Source: Rosa chinensis (taxonomy: Eukaryota > Streptophyta > Magnoliopsida > Rosales > Rosaceae). Taken from it: a stretch of 64,000 bases of DNA. Under the pieces are notes generated by a model. It saw only the letters and a list, made by a program, of their open reading frames with translations. It ran no database searches and had not been told where the DNA came from. How positions within the stretch are numbered: position 1 is the first letter of the stretch; the number at the start of each line of letters is the position of its first letter. A program made the position numbers and the translations under genes. Shown piece after piece: positions 1-12,694 of the stretch. The stretch is from NCBI RefSeq assembly GCF_002994745.2, contig NC_037090.1:39427001-39491000 (forward strand). The letters are read 5' to 3'.

Positions 1-3000
1 TTAAGGAATTAAAATCTGCAGTATTAATGTGAAAATTAAGAGAAAATTAAGGGGAGGACATTAAGGATAAAGTCATGGAGAGATTTAAGGGAGAAAAGGT
101 CCAAAATGCATCCAGATACATTGTCTAGGTTCATGCCTAGATATTTGGCCGAAAATTGTGAATAAAATCATATTAAATCATGGGAAAATCAGCAACAAAA
201 TATTAGGGATTGATTTTGGAGCTTTTTAATTGGTTGGATGACACAACAGAGCTGACGTGGTGCTACGTGGTTGATCGAAGCTGTGTGGTGTAACCAAAAA
301 ATTCTTTGAAAATTAAATTCATGAAGCCTTGCCTTCCCCTATATATAGCCTCCTCTCTAGACGTTTTAGAACACAACACACTCTCATACAAAAAATACTT
401 CCATAACGTCAGAAAGCTCTCTCCCTCTCTCCATTCTCTAATTGCAAGTTCTGCGTTTTTAAGCAAGGAAGAGGAAGAAGAAGAAGGAGCCGTGAAGACC
501 TAGCCTCCATCATCCACCTTGAAGACTTGCTTCCAAGATTCAAGATCCCAACGTTTCAAGCTCTCCATATCCATCTCCACGCCCCTGATTTTTACATAAA
601 TAAAAATCGATATAAATAATCCCATAATTATACATGCGTGAACGTTCAATCATCAATACAAAGTACCTGGAATCTTTTTCCCTTTAAACCAAGTACATAC
701 TGATGCCCTGAATCCTCAAAGTTAATATACACTTGCTCCATAGAGTTATATATTACACAAGCTTACGAATTAAATTGTCAACAACAAAATAAAACGTAAA
801 TGCTCCTCAGAGCTCGCTACAAGCGGAAGTCTTAATAACGGTAAAGTCACAAAATTGGCTTCCTACAGTAAAGCTGCTAGCTCGCTGGCTCAGTTTTCAG
901 CCACGATTACCCTGACCTACAGGATTAACCCCTACACCGTTTGAATGGTGTACCGGGTTGTCACACAACAAACCCTGTAAGCTTTTGCAAGCCCATATGA
1001 GTAACTCAAACCACACACAACTCACGCCAATCACAAGAATAATTCACACGAATCACGAGATAAACTCACACGTTTCAATCAAGAAATAGCTCAAGCAAAT
1101 CACGGGATAAACCCACACGAATCACGAGATAAACTCACACATTTAAATCAATAAAAAAATCACGTTTTAATTAAGAAACAAAGCACGGCGGATAGACTAG
1201 AGCTCTAACTGATCGTATCCACTAACCCGGCCAAAGGCGTGAATTCCCGATTTCCCACCCACGATCACATTTCGTGATCCACGATCCTCAACTCGTAAGT
1301 CTTTGGATCCACGGTATAAATACCAAAACAATAAAGGAGTCACATAGGACCCAAAATGTTACACGAATCTAAAATGAAAGATTCCCCCTAATTGATCCCT
1401 ATCAATTACTCCCGGTACAAGACCCGCATTTAAATAAACCACCCACGAACTAAAATGTTCCACAAATTCACAAATCTCAACGCTTTTCAAAACAAATCGA
1501 AATCAACATTTCCACAATCATTTGTTTTCCAAAAGCCATAACCCAAAACAATAAAAAGCATCATTTCATGCATATTGTTTTCATAAATCCACAAACCCAC
1601 CAAAACATATATATTTCACGTAAATATATATACACACACGTGGTCATTCACTCAGGAATGCCACTAATACTAACAATAGTTTGCAGTTAATTACTAAATA
1701 ACTCTCAAAACAATATGGTAAACCCGTTCGTGAATGAACATAGTGAGATTACTCACCTCGAATTCCCGCTGCGTCTTCAATACAGAACAAAATAGCCTAA
1801 CCACCAACTACTCGTCCAAGAATACTTCATCAAGTACCTAAGGAAAGTACAGCCTTGATTCAGTAAATGAAACACAAGAAATAACGTTCGAAACCCTAAA
1901 TCGAACTAAAATTCCCAAAGTGACGCCAAATTGAGGCGAAACCACTTCCGAGACCTCCCAAAGTCTCCGGAACACTTCCACGATCGATGTGTCCAAACCA
2001 CAAGTCGATCGGACGCTCAGATCCTCACGGATCGAATAAGTTCACCGATATGAAACGGTAAAAATCATAACAAATCCATACGAACTCCAAAATTTGCATA
2101 CTATATATTGAAACGCTCGTATCAATGAGTAGAACATATATAGTACCAGAAACAGTCCCCTAGATGGCTAGAACACCGCTGGAATACCGCCACAGGCGGT
2201 GGCTCACCGCGGCCGGCCAAAACTCAATATTTCACAAAACTTCCAACATCAAAGCTATTCATCTAAGCATGCTTGTGAATTTTCATAACTAGCTCGAAGT
2301 CAGAAAACAAGCATAAAGGATCGAAAACTACCTCACAACCCGTGGATTACTGTTCAATCCGAAGTTTCACGTGAATCGATCCAAACAACCACCACAAATC
2401 GATCAAGGAGGTTCCTCTGAACTCACCTAAGGAAACTTGAAGCTCCGCCGTCGTCGGAGATCGGAGAACCTATCTGGTCTGACTGCACCAAAGTTCGCCT
2501 CCATGCTGCACTGTTGCCGCTGCGAATCGATGCTAGAGGACACCACAGGGACAACCAGACAGAAGAGACGAACTGATCTGGAAAGTTTCATCGCCGGAGA
2601 TGGCCGGAGCTCGCCGGAAAAGTCGGGTCGGGTCACGCGCAAAGAAGAGGGAGAACAGAGCTTCTGATTTTTGGAAAAGAAAAGTGAAAGAAATGAAAAT
2701 AGTAAGTTTCCGAAAATGGAAACTACTATCTATAAAACTTTCTCAAAACTTCAAATGCTCATAACTTTCACATACGAACTCCGATTCTCGCGTTCCACAT
2801 ATCCACGAACTCGTATCGACGCGCTCTACAACTTTAGTGAAGGAAGTTTTTGGAGAATCCCAATGTATAAAAAGTCAACCTTGAGCCCCCCCTAAAGTCA
2901 TACTTTCCGAATAGAAATTCGTCTGAAACACTTCTGCTCCATCCACAAGTAATGAAACCGTCCAATAACCATAATTTAGATTCCGGAAAATCCTCGGAAA

Positions 3001-3826
3001 GTAAATACGAATTTCCGGGGCATCACAAAATAAATTTTTCGAATTCCATAATTGTGATTCTAAGTTGCTTATGTGAGTTTGTTCGATTGAATTTGCTTGA
3101 TAGAAATCTTTTATATGTTTATCTTATTTGAGTCGACAATTATAGGATTTGCGTGTAATTGGTGCTAGATTTAGGTAAACAATTCACCTAATAGTTTTGT
3201 GAACCTATTTCATAAGTAGTAAAAGCTTTGGACGAAGGTCGAATTCAATTGAAGAGGATTGCAAATAGATGAACTTATTCATACTAGGTTGTGCACTTAA
3301 GTTGATAACCTCTCTCTATGCTTCTTGCGTTGAACATGTCTTGATTAGCTAGCTTTCTAGACTTTGATTGCATGTTTAATAGGATTAATCTAAATGCTTT
3401 CATTTAAATTAATTAGTAAAGGAAAGTAAAATATGGGAAATCATTTGCTTTGAATGTTTCACATGATCAACTTCTTTCTCATGACTTAGATGAACAATTA
3501 TAGGGTTTGAATCAAATTTGATTACATGGAATTGGTTTTTATCTTTGTTTCTTACGTTTCCTTCTTGTATATGTGTTTTTATATTTTCTTTATTTTATTT
3601 ATTTTAATTTTCGAAACCCTAATGTTAAAACCCCCCTTATTGTGTTATTTTGTATATATCCTTTATTTTATTTTTGTAAATATTAGACTTTTTATTTTTA
3701 TTAATTTTTTATTTGTTTTACAATGACATGTGTACCATCAATCCCCGGTTAGAATGATCTCTATTTACCATATACTAACGATGACATTTTCAGGGTTAAA
3801 TTGCGCGCTTCCTTTTTAGCATATCA
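1..3826. mobile_element. Truncated host LTR (family A/B), interrupted by a solo LTR
   Basis: This sequence is homologous to the solo LTR at 5448-21318. Shared blocks include the segment near 3053-3130 (like 6985-7060) and the terminal block at 3717-3826 (like 21208-21318), with the words CAATCCCCGG and GGGTTAAATTGCGCGC and an end in ATCA. The left end lies outside the window. Positions 576-3027 belong to a different element inserted within it. No coding capacity is seen. Compared with the second copy, about 100 bp are missing around the inner insertion, so the junction is not clean. The superfamily cannot be told from the LTR alone. Confidence 0.6.
576..3027 (-). mobile_element. Solo LTR related to the TR-GAG element LTRs
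   Basis: It starts near CACGCCCCTGATTTT and ends GGGGCATCACA, matching the ends of the LTRs at 7422, 12695 and 17905. Similarity continues throughout, for example the blocks at 870-960, 1180-1330 and 1900-2640. It is about 600 bp shorter, mainly because the 39-bp minisatellite is absent; a different short repeat with the word CACGAGATAAACTCACAC sits at 1030-1145. No second LTR or internal region is present, so it is a solo LTR. The left terminus is degenerate (TCTCCACG where TGTCACG is expected) and no target-site duplication is visible. Strand follows the orientation of the related gag. Confidence 0.75.
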
Positions 3827-5442
3827 CTAACTTCTAGTATTAGTCAGACTTGGTTTGCTAATGCTCCCGAAATGAAAAGAGATATCATTATAAACGATTG
3901 TAATTGTTAAATATTTCAATGAATATCTTCAAAAAATAATAATAATAAACAATAAATATTTAGAAGCACAAATAATCCAGCTTCAATTAGTTTCATACAA
4001 GCAAGGACACATAGCCCAAGCCCACACGCTGTGGAGCAGACCTAGTCCCCCAAATATCTAATGGACAATTGCCAATTAAATATATTTTATGTTAAAATGC
4101 CACTATAGGGTAGACTATTCATTTTCCTCCTCATTTCGATTAAAGGCGCTGCTATTGGACCCAAACAAATATGAGATTTACTTTGGGGTCATTGAAACCA
4201 TAAATTCAAATCTACGTCCAATTCCCTTTGAGACTCAATCTAATAAAGATACTATGTAGCAATGTTGATTTGAATATGAAATCGATTTTCAATCCAAAAT
4301 TGATTCCAAGCAACTTCACATCCATTTCATCATCTCCAAGTCGTAGCAGGAGTGATCTCATCTCTATCTCCAAGATAATTGATCTCGTCTTCATCTCTAA
4401 GCAGTAGCATGAGTGATCTCATGCCCTGTCCAAGCAATAGCAATAGGGATCTCGTCTCTATCTCCAAGCAGTAGCAGTAGCAATCTTGTCTCTAAATCTA
4501 AGCAGTAGCAATTAGACAACAATCTCCATCTTCATCTCAAATTCATGTTAGATAATTCTTTAGGAATTCCATAGACTGAACAAGTCACGGTTATGCCAGT
4601 TGACACAGAAATGACGCCAATCATTTTCTCCCGACTATCAAATATTAATTTCCTTACTCTTGCAAGGCCAAGGGCATTTTAGAAGGGAGTGTTGGTTTTT
4701 CATTGGTTGGACAGGAGTGTAAAATTGAAAATAAAATAGAACCCATTTTTCCAACATAATGATATTATCCGTGAAAAATGAGAGAAATTAGAGAAAAATT
4801 GGACACGGTCAAGCAAGAAAGATAGTGTAAGGAAAAGAGGTTAATAAATTCACTACCGGTAGATACGAGGAATTTTTATTTATTTTTTATCTAGATAAAA
4901 CGGTATCCTGGAAGGCTTGTAGGCTCAGAGACTAATTCGTGCACGGAGGGTCATGTCAATATGTTTTCTTCCCCTGGCCATCAAGAATAGATTAGATTTT
5001 AAACTCCAATCAACGTTGACGGAATTCGAACCTAGGTTTGGGGGTTCTGCGCCCGGTAGATATGAGCAATTGATTACAGTAAGTAGCAAATAAGATAAAA
5101 GAACATATAAGATTGTAAGCATCAAAATCTTTTCTTTTCTTGAACAAACAAGCAGAAAGGTTTAGGCATTGCCTTCCAAGAAGAATTTGTCTGCATGAGA
5201 AAATAAGTGTGAAGGTTGGTGAAATAATCTTATGTACTCAGCACTCAATGAATGCCTATTGATTACATAGAGCATGTAGCAAAAGGAAGAAAAAGAAAAA
5301 ATGAAACGACTCTTGTTTCTTTCTAAGTAGCTGCCTTTAGGGTTTTTTAGTGGTGATCCATTAATTCTTGATCATAGAGGAAGCGTCTTGCTCTCTAGTT
5401 TAGTTTTTAGTTTTAGGAGAGAGAGATTAGGTTGTTGTTTTA
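3827..5442. other. Intergenic DNA, no gene seen
   Basis: AT-rich DNA without a convincing open reading frame. It contains a degenerate tandem repeat (4325-4515) and, on the minus strand near 5020-5045, a GGTTCGAATTCC word resembling an RNA polymerase III B box. No A box, poly-A tail or flanking duplication was found to support a SINE. Confidence 0.5.
4325..4515. repeat. Degenerate tandem repeat, unit about 40-45 bp
   Basis: About four decayed copies of a unit built on GATCTCRTCTCTATCTCCAA followed by GCAGTAGCAGTAGC-like text. The copies differ in length and sequence. No coding function is apparent. Confidence 0.55.
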
Positions 5443-5519
5443 CTTTGTGATAGGAGCATTTTAATGCGACGTTTTACTTGCTTTTTCCTACATTTCTTGC
5501 GTCATTTCCTTAGTAAAAC

Positions 5520-5735
5520 TCTGTTTAGGGAAGTTTCCATTCTTCGATTGGGAAAGTTCCTATTTGTAGAAAGTTTCTATTTTTGTAGTTTCTATTTATC
5601 ATCTTTAGTAAGTTTCCATTTTCGGTAGTTTCTATTTTTCATTTTTAGAAAGTTTCCCATTTTCAGTTTAGGAAAGTTGCCATTTTTCATTTTAGGAAAG
5701 TTTCTATTTTTCTTATTAGTTTCTATTTTCAGGAC
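5520..5735. repeat. Degenerate 25-30 bp tandem repeat inside the host LTR
   Basis: Repeated variants of AGGAAAGTTTCTATTTTTC, about eight imperfect copies. They produce a run of spurious reading frames on the minus strand with KMKNGNFPK-like periodic text. This is repeat sequence, not a protein gene. Confidence 0.6.
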
Positions 5736-7421
5736 CTCCGAGCTAAAAAGTGGAAATGAACTCACAAATGGAAAGAGGAGCTTGCGAAAGTCAAGGGAAG
5801 CAAAAATGAAGAACAATGAGCCACAGAAATGAGCAGAAATGAAGAAAAGAAGTTTTCCTGGTCCAACCAGGAAACCCTGCGAAAAGGAGGAAAGCCCACC
5901 AATGAAGTTTCCAACGTTACTATGAAAAAGAAATGGAAAAATAAAGTGTTGTGACGTTGGAAGATGACATGGCATAGAAGTGACGCATGGAGGCCCAAGA
6001 ACTCTCAAGAATGAAGTGGATTTTTGGCAAATGGATCAAAGGCCCATTAAGCCCATGCAAGTAGGGTTTATGACGCATGAATAAACCCTAGGGGAGAATT
6101 TGACGTCCAAAGCAAGAGAGAAACAAGGAAGTTGGCGTTAAAAATCAGAAAATAAGAAGAGATTTTCTAGGGAGATTTTCTAGGGCTATTTTTATGGAAA
6201 GAAAATACTTGGAGATAAACCCTAGAGATATTATTGCCGTGGAATTCCAAGAGGAAAAGAAGGAATTGCCGTGAATTAAAGAAGAAACCCTAGAGAATTC
6301 GGCAAGGAGATATTCAAGGGAGAAATAAAAGGAAAGAGAAAAAGGTGGAGACCAAGAAAAGCTCAAAAGAAGTCTAGATTCATCCCTAGAATTCCTAAAG
6401 GAAGTTTGGCCGAAATTAAACAAGAAAAATCAGAAATAATCTCAAGGAATTTCGGCAATATTTCTAGGGAATTAAATGGAATTTTGTGATTGGTTGAACC
6501 ACCTCATAGGGCTTATTTGGCAAGATATTATTGGAGGAAATTATGTGGAATTTTCAGATTAATTCCATAAGGTTTACACAGCTTGGAGAGCAAGGAGGAC
6601 GTCCCCTATATAATCTCCCCTCTTCTCAACGTTTTGGGTTCCTCTCCTTTGACGTTTACACTTTAGAAAAAAATCAGAAAACTCTCTCTAGCCTAGCCGT
6701 GTTCATCTCCATCCTCTAGGGCAACCACGAAGTTCAAGCAAGGCCAAGGAAGAAGAAGACAAGCCGTGCACATCATCCATCACCATCCTTGAAGATTGCT
6801 TTCGAAATTCAAGAGACCATTCATCACTTCATTCATCTCATCTTCATCACGGTGTAATCTGATTCTCCTTGTAACCTTTGCTTTGTAATTTTCGTTGGTT
6901 ATGCCTTAGTTGACACATATGTTTGAACAATTGTTGATTTCTGAAATTTTATGATTAGTTGTTAATTTTCAGATTCATCTATTGCGATTTATGGTTGCTT
7001 TTGTGTGAGTGTTTGATTAAATTTGCATGATAGAAATCTTTTGTATGATAATCTTGAATGGTTCGAAACATTTAGGGTTTTTATGTGAATGTTGCTACGA
7101 ATTTGAGAACATGGATCAACTTTTTGGTTTTGTGTTCTTAAATCAATAAGTAGTAAAGGTTTTGTACAAAAACCGAATTTAATCAAAGAAGATTGCAATT
7201 AGGTGGACTTTTCCATACTAAGTTGCACATTTGAGTTGATAGCCTTTCTAGGTGCTTAATGCATTAAACATGACATGATTGACTAGCTTTCTAGGGTTTG
7301 ATTGCATGTTTGATAGGAGTAATCTAGGTGCTTTCACTTAGGTTAATTAGCATTGAAAGTAAAATATGGGAAATTGTTTGCTTATGAACGTTTCACATGA
7401 TCAACTCCTCTTGCATGACTA

Positions 7422-10400
7422 TGTCACGCCCCTGATTTTACACACATGAAAATCGATATATATAACCCCATAATTATATATGCGTGAACGTCCAGTCATC
7501 AATACAAAATACCTGGAATCTTTTTCCCTTTAACTTACACAGATATTGATGCCCTGAACCCTCAAAGTTAATATAAACTCGCTCCATACAGTTATATATT
7601 ACAATGCTTACGAAATAGATTGTCAACAACAAAATAAAACGTAAATGCAGCTCAGAGTAACTATACAACGGAAGTCCTTAATCAACGGTAAAGTTACAAA
7701 ATGGCATCCTACCGTAAAGCCGCAAAGGCGCTACCTCCGCTTCAGCCCCGATTATCCTAACCTGCAGGATTAACCCCTACACCGTTTGAATAGTGTACCG
7801 GGTTGCCACACAACAAACCCGGTAAGCTTTTGCAAGCCCGTATGAGTAACTCAAACCACACACAACTCACGCCAAAAATAAGGAAAACAACTCACGCTTT
7901 GATTCCTTAAAACACGAAATAAAGGAGAATAACTCACACTTTAATTTCCTTTCAAATCGAAATAAAAGAAAGCAACTCACACCTTGTTTCCTTTTAAAAC
8001 GAAACATAGAAAACAACCCACACTTGATTTCTATCAATAAAACATAGAAAGCAACTCACACCTTGATTTCTATCAATAAAACATAGAAAACAATTCACAC
8101 CTTGAATTCTATCAATAAAACATAGAAAGCAACTCACACCTTGATTTCTATCAATAAAACATAGAAAACAATTCACACCTTGAATTCTATCAATAAAACA
8201 TAGAAAGCAACTCACACCTTGATTTCTATCAATAAAACATAGAAAACAACTCACACCTTGAATTCTATCAATAAAACATAGAAAACAACTCACACCTTGG
8301 ATTCTATCAGTTAAAACATAGAAAACAACTCACACCTTGAATTCTATCAATAAAACATAGAAAGCAACTCACACCTTGATTTCTATCAATAAAACATAGA
8401 AAACAACTCACACCTTGAATTCTATTAGTTGTACCATAAGCGTACCATAGAAAGCAACTCACACCTTGATTTCTATCAAATCGTTAATAAGGAAATCAAC
8501 TTGCACCTTGTCCCCTTAAAAACCATTAATAAGGAAGCAACTCACACCTTGTTCCCTAAAAATACGTAATGTAATGAGTTGTAAATAACCAATTCCCGTT
8601 ACCCCATGAATTACCTATATGGCAGACAGATTAGAGCTCTAACTGAAAAACGTAACCACTCGTCCGGCCAAAGACGTGGTCACCTGGTATTCTGCCCAAG
8701 GTCTTAGACCTTCGATCCTCGGGCCGCAATGTCCCTTGGAGCAAAACATTAAAGGAGTCGCATTGGACCCAAAATGTTACACAAATCGCAACGCTTTTGA
8801 AAACAATCGAAATCAACATTTCCATAATTATTGTTTTCCGAAAAAGCCATAACACAAAACAATAAAAAGCATCAATTCATGCCTATTGTTTTCATACCCA
8901 AATCTCAACACTTTTCTCAAATCTCAACGCTTTTCAAAACAAATCGAAATCAATCATTTCCACAAATCATTTGTTTTCCAAAAGCCACACCCCAAAACAA
9001 TAAAAAGCATCATTTCATGCATATTGTTTTCATAAATCCACAAACCACCAAAACATATATATTTCACGTAAACATATATCTACTAATACATGAATACGTA
9101 TGTATATATATACATCCCATAATATATATATACACACACGTAATCATCTACTCTAAAGTGCCACTAATACCATCTATAGTTTGCAGTTAACTAAATAACT
9201 CTCAAAATAATAAGGGTATTCCCGTTCGTGAAATGAACTTCGTGAGATTACTCACCTCAGAATCCCACTGCGTCTTCTATACAGAACCGAACTAGTACAC
9301 TATCACCAACAACTCGTCCAATTCACCTTCTAGAAGCACCTATTCACCAATGATCTCCAATCAGTAACGGTTCATAACCAATTTTAAGTCCGAAACCCCT
9401 GTTTTGAACTAAAATCCCCCAAAGTGGCGCCAATCGAGGCAAAACCACATCCGAGACCTCCCGAAGTCTCTGGAATACGTCCACGATAGATGTGACCAAA
9501 CCACAAGTCGATCGGACGCTCAAATCCTCACGGATAGAATAATCGATCGGTATGAAATTGCAAAAATCATAACAATTCCATACGAACTCCAAAATTTGCA
9601 TATTATATATCGAAACGCTCGTATCAACGAGTAGAACATATGTAATACCAAAAACAGTTCCTTAAGTGGCCGGAACACCGCCACAGACGGTGGTGCACCG
9701 CCGCCGGCCAAAAACTCATTATTTCACAAAACTCCCAACATCAAAAAGCTTCATCAAAGCATGCTTGTGAATTCTCATAACTGGATCGAAGTCAGAAAAC
9801 AAGCCTAAGGGATCGAAAACTACCTCACAAGCCGTGAACAGTGATCCAATCCGAGTTGATCGAAGTTTCACGTGAATCGATCCAAACAACCACCAAGGAT
9901 CGATCGGCGAGCTTGTTCTGAACTCAACCCAAGAAAATCGAAGCCGTGCCGACGTCGGAACTGTGTTTTCCGGTCGGGTCCGATTTCTCCAGTCTGCACC
10001 GCCTTGAACTGCCACCGAGACGGAGAATCGCCGTAAGAGAACACCAGAGGGACGACCAGACGGAGGAGACGACCCTGCTGGCCAAGTTTCAAGGCCGGAG
10101 ACCGCCGCAGTTGGCCGGAAAAGTCGGGATCGGCCGGGTTCGGGTCGGGTCAAGCGGTTTTCTTCGATACTGAGGGAGCGGACGAGAGAGAAGAGAGAGA
10201 GAAAAAAGGCTTCCTGAAAAGGAAATGAGGAAATGAAAATATATTTCTGATTTTTCCTATATATACTAAAATGGAAACTTTTTCCAATAGCCATAACTTC
10301 CTCATACGAACTCCGATTCTTGCGTTCCACATGTCCACGAACTCGTATCGACGCGCTCTACAACTTTCGTGAAGGAAGTTTTCGGAGAATCCCAACGAAT

Positions 10401-10548
10401 AAAAAGTCAACCTTTGGCAACCCCCTAAAACCATACTTTTCAAATAATTATTCGCCCGAAACACTTCCGCTCCATCCACGAGCCACGAAACGTCCAAAAA
10501 TCACAATTTAGATTCCGGAAAATAAATACGAATTTCTGGGGCATCACA
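7422..10548 (-). repeat. LTR 1 (left; 3' LTR in element orientation)
   Basis: 3,127 bp, TGTCACGCCCC...GGGGCATCACA. It is longer than the other two LTRs because its minisatellite has two extra 39-bp units. Private features: CATACAGTT near 7588, AAATAGATT near 7614, a 4-bp loss near 10127 and a 12-bp loss near 10520 relative to the other copies. Confidence 0.9.
7996..8488. repeat. 39-bp minisatellite in LTR 1, about 12 units
   Basis: Unit core CATAGAAARCAAYTCACACC followed by TTGAWTTCTATCAATAAAA. Two unit types alternate, so the period is partly 78 bp. Compared with LTR 2 and LTR 3 this copy has exactly one extra 78-bp dimer. Because 39 is divisible by three, the minus strand shows a long open frame with a 13-residue period; this is not evidence for a protein. 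Confidence 0.9.
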
Positions 10549-10561
10549 TTCTACCCCCCTT
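10549..10561 (-). other. Polypurine tract, internal region 1
   Basis: Minus-strand AAGGGGGGTAGAA lies immediately next to the LTR 1 boundary, the position expected for the primer of plus-strand DNA synthesis. The same sequence sits at 15759-15771 next to LTR 2. Confidence 0.8.
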
Positions 10562-10983
10562 AAAGAAATTTCGTCCCGAAATTTACACGTACCATTCCCA
10601 CAAGTACGCATAAACCAAACTCAAATCCAATTTTCATTCTCAGTAAGAATGCCTTCATCTCAATGTACAACTTCCTCGATCAATAGTGGATATAGGTACC
10701 TCACCTAGTATCACAACAGTAGGTATCGTTACCACACCACTTGGTGGTAATCCTATCATTCTTGAATTCCCAATCTCAAACCCTGCCCACTAAAACCTTG
10801 TGACTGCAATACTACACACAAATCACACAAGAGTCCAGAATCCTGTTATCACAACAGTATCTGCACCACTCAACGATAATGTAACCCTTACGTTACTAGA
10901 ATTGAAAATGAAACCGTCAATTCAATTCAATTCGACCAAAGCCTATGCATCACAACATGCCACACTCATAGGTCAAACTATAA

Positions 10984-12333
10984 TCAACAAGTAAAACCTA
11001 TCACAACACAACATACGGAAAGAAGTACGCAACTATCACACATCATTCTAACAACCCAAGTAGAAATAGATAAAGTACCTTCCTCCTCGATATTCTGCTG
11101 ACCAATAGCAAACACCCTAGCCTGCCCCTGAGGCAGTTGCCTCTGCTGGTTCCCTTGTCCCCTACCCTGCTGCTGGGTACAATCCCTTGAGAAATGCCCT
11201 GTCTGGCCACATGTGAAACATACCAAATTCTTCGGTTTCGTGCAAACTCGAGCAACATGGCCCATCTCATTGCAATTGAAGCACTTATGGTTTGCCACCT
11301 GCCCCACAGGTGCAACCCTAACAGGTGCAGCTACAGCCCTAGCTGGCGCCTGCTGATGAGTCCTCTCTCTCATAACTTTAGGTTGGGTACACTCCCGAAC
11401 AACATGTCCCTTCTGCCCACACTTGTAACATTTCCTGCACTTCGGCTTCACACAACTCCTAGCCACATGCCCCAACTCGTTGCAGTTAAAACATCTCAAA
11501 GGCACAGCTTGCCCAACAGGTGCAATCCAAGTAGGTTCAGCAGCTACACCAACAGGAGCCTGCTGACAAGTCTTCAGTCTTTTCTGAGACCCATCCTGAG
11601 TACCTGGTGCATCACTGCCTTCCGCAATTGCCTTTCCCTTTCCTCGGGAATCTCCTACGATTGATGACTCCCTCCGAGAAGCCTGGAGCTCCCGCTCGAT
11701 TGCCATAGCCCTATCCAATATCATTGCCACAGTAGGCAATCGAAGGATAATCACCTTCTCCCTGATCTCATAGTTCAATCCTTGTTCGAACCTACGAGCC
11801 AACTTTTCTGCATCCATCGGCCAGACAAACCGATACAGTTGTGAAAATCGAGCCTCATAGTCTCTGACACTCATAGTTCCTTGAACTAGTGAGATAAAGT
11901 CGATCCCCAATTGCTCTCTAGCAGAAGCCGGAAAATACTTATCTCGAAAGAGTCCAACAAAACATCTCCAGGTCAAGGTGGCCACATCCTTTGTCTTCAG
12001 TACAAAATCCCACCACTGCTTTGCCTCATCCTGGAGGAGAAATGTAGCTACTATCCACCTCTCAACGTCAGTACAGATAATCATCTTAAAATAGGTCTCC
12101 ATGTTCTCGATCCAGCATTCGGCTAACATGTAGTCTGTACCACCATGAAATGCGACTGCTCCCAATCTAGTAACTTCCCCAGTCAACCACGATAGGCGAG
12201 TAGTATTAATGCCCTCAAAAACAGGCAGAACAGGCTGCATCAAAAGCGGTGCTTGCACTTCATCTTTCCGGTAAGACTCCTTCAGAGGGAAAAATCTGCC
12301 TCTACCTTTAGCACTGTCTCCCTGAAGATCCAT
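10984..12333 (-). CDS. Retrotransposon Gag polyprotein with four CCHC knuckles (copy 1)
   Basis: A 449-residue Gag, the structural protein that would package element RNA into cytoplasmic virus-like particles. Residues 60-185 match the Ty3/Gypsy retrotrans_gag pattern: paired tryptophans in QWWDF, the RDKYFP segment, then QGTMSVRDYEARF. Four CX2CX4HX4C zinc knuckles lie at 281-294, 302-315, 351-364 and 372-385. Residues 257-315 and 327-385 form a duplicated module with a 70-residue period (QQAP linker, VGQ, two knuckles). In autonomous relatives the reading frame would continue into protease, but here the last ~45 residues are unrelated and the frame stops, so pol has been deleted. The start is the first ATG after the PBS. 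The copy at 16194-17543 encodes the same protein. Confidence 0.9.
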   Translation of the reverse strand: MDLQGDSAKGRGRFFPLKESYRKDEVQAPLLMQPVLPVFEGINTTRLSWLTGEVTRLGAVAFHGGTDYMLAECWIENMETYFKMIICTDVERWIVATFLLQDEAKQWWDFVLKTKDVATLTWRCFVGLFRDKYFPASAREQLGIDFISLVQGTMSVRDYEARFSQLYRFVWPMDAEKLARRFEQGLNYEIREKVIILRLPTVAMILDRAMAIERELQASRRESSIVGDSRGKGKAIAEGSDAPGTQDGSQKRLKTCQQAPVGVAAEPTWIAPVGQAVPLRCFNCNELGHVARSCVKPKCRKCYKCGQKGHVVRECTQPKVMRERTHQQAPARAVAAPVRVAPVGQVANHKCFNCNEMGHVARVCTKPKNLVCFTCGQTGHFSRDCTQQQGRGQGNQQRQLPQGQARVFAIGQQNIEEEGTLSISTWVVRMMCDSCVLLSVCCVVIGFTC

Positions 12334-12679
12334 TACCTAAAGAACATAGCGTAACCATAAGGTACTCTCCCAATCACAAGTATAAGTCAACGTTATGACT
12401 AAATCAACCGCAACACTACATCAGAAGATACAATTCTATCCCCTACGTAAATCTCGAGTTAAATCTAAAGGTCCTCATTCCTCAAAAGACTATAACTCCT
12501 AGAAGCTACCTTAAGCTCCTACACTTTGTTCACTAAGCCAACACTACCCCGAAAACTCACATTCCAACGCTCATTGCATACCCAATGACTATATCAATAC
12601 CGAAGAGCATCAGATGGGGATCCGCTGCAGACGGGCCATCACTCGAGGAGTATTGATTATCACCAAATATGCACCTTAC

Positions 12680-12691
12680 GCTCTGATACCA
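12680..12691 (-). other. Primer-binding site, tRNA-iMet type (copy 1)
   Basis: Minus-strand TGGTATCAGAGC, the standard plant LTR-element primer site complementary to the 3' end of initiator-methionine tRNA. It lies 3 bp inside the LTR 2 boundary and fixes the element's orientation. An identical site is at 17890-17901. Confidence 0.9.
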
Positions 12692-12694
12692 AAC

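Noticed and set aside
5020..5045. Minus-strand GGTTCGAATTCC word, possible SINE or tRNA B box; a similar GAGTTCGATTCC word near 24730
   Set aside because: No matching A box, cloverleaf, poly-A tail or target duplication could be established.
7994..8293. Open frame of 99 codons with 13-residue repeats (minus strand), also at 13267 and 18477
   Set aside because: It is simply the 39-bp minisatellite read in a frame without stops; no motif, and it lies inside an LTR.
8000..8480. Regular direct repeats that could suggest a CRISPR-like array
   Set aside because: Units are contiguous 39-bp tandem copies with no unique spacers, inside a plant LTR.
9719..10330. 203-codon minus-strand open frame in LTR 1 and shorter versions in LTR 2 and 3
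   Set aside because: The frame is broken by small indels in the other LTRs, has no recognisable domain, and lies in LTR sequence.
11194..11664. 156-codon plus-strand open frame opposite gag (and 16404-16874)
   Set aside because: Shadow of the zinc-knuckle region of gag on the other strand.
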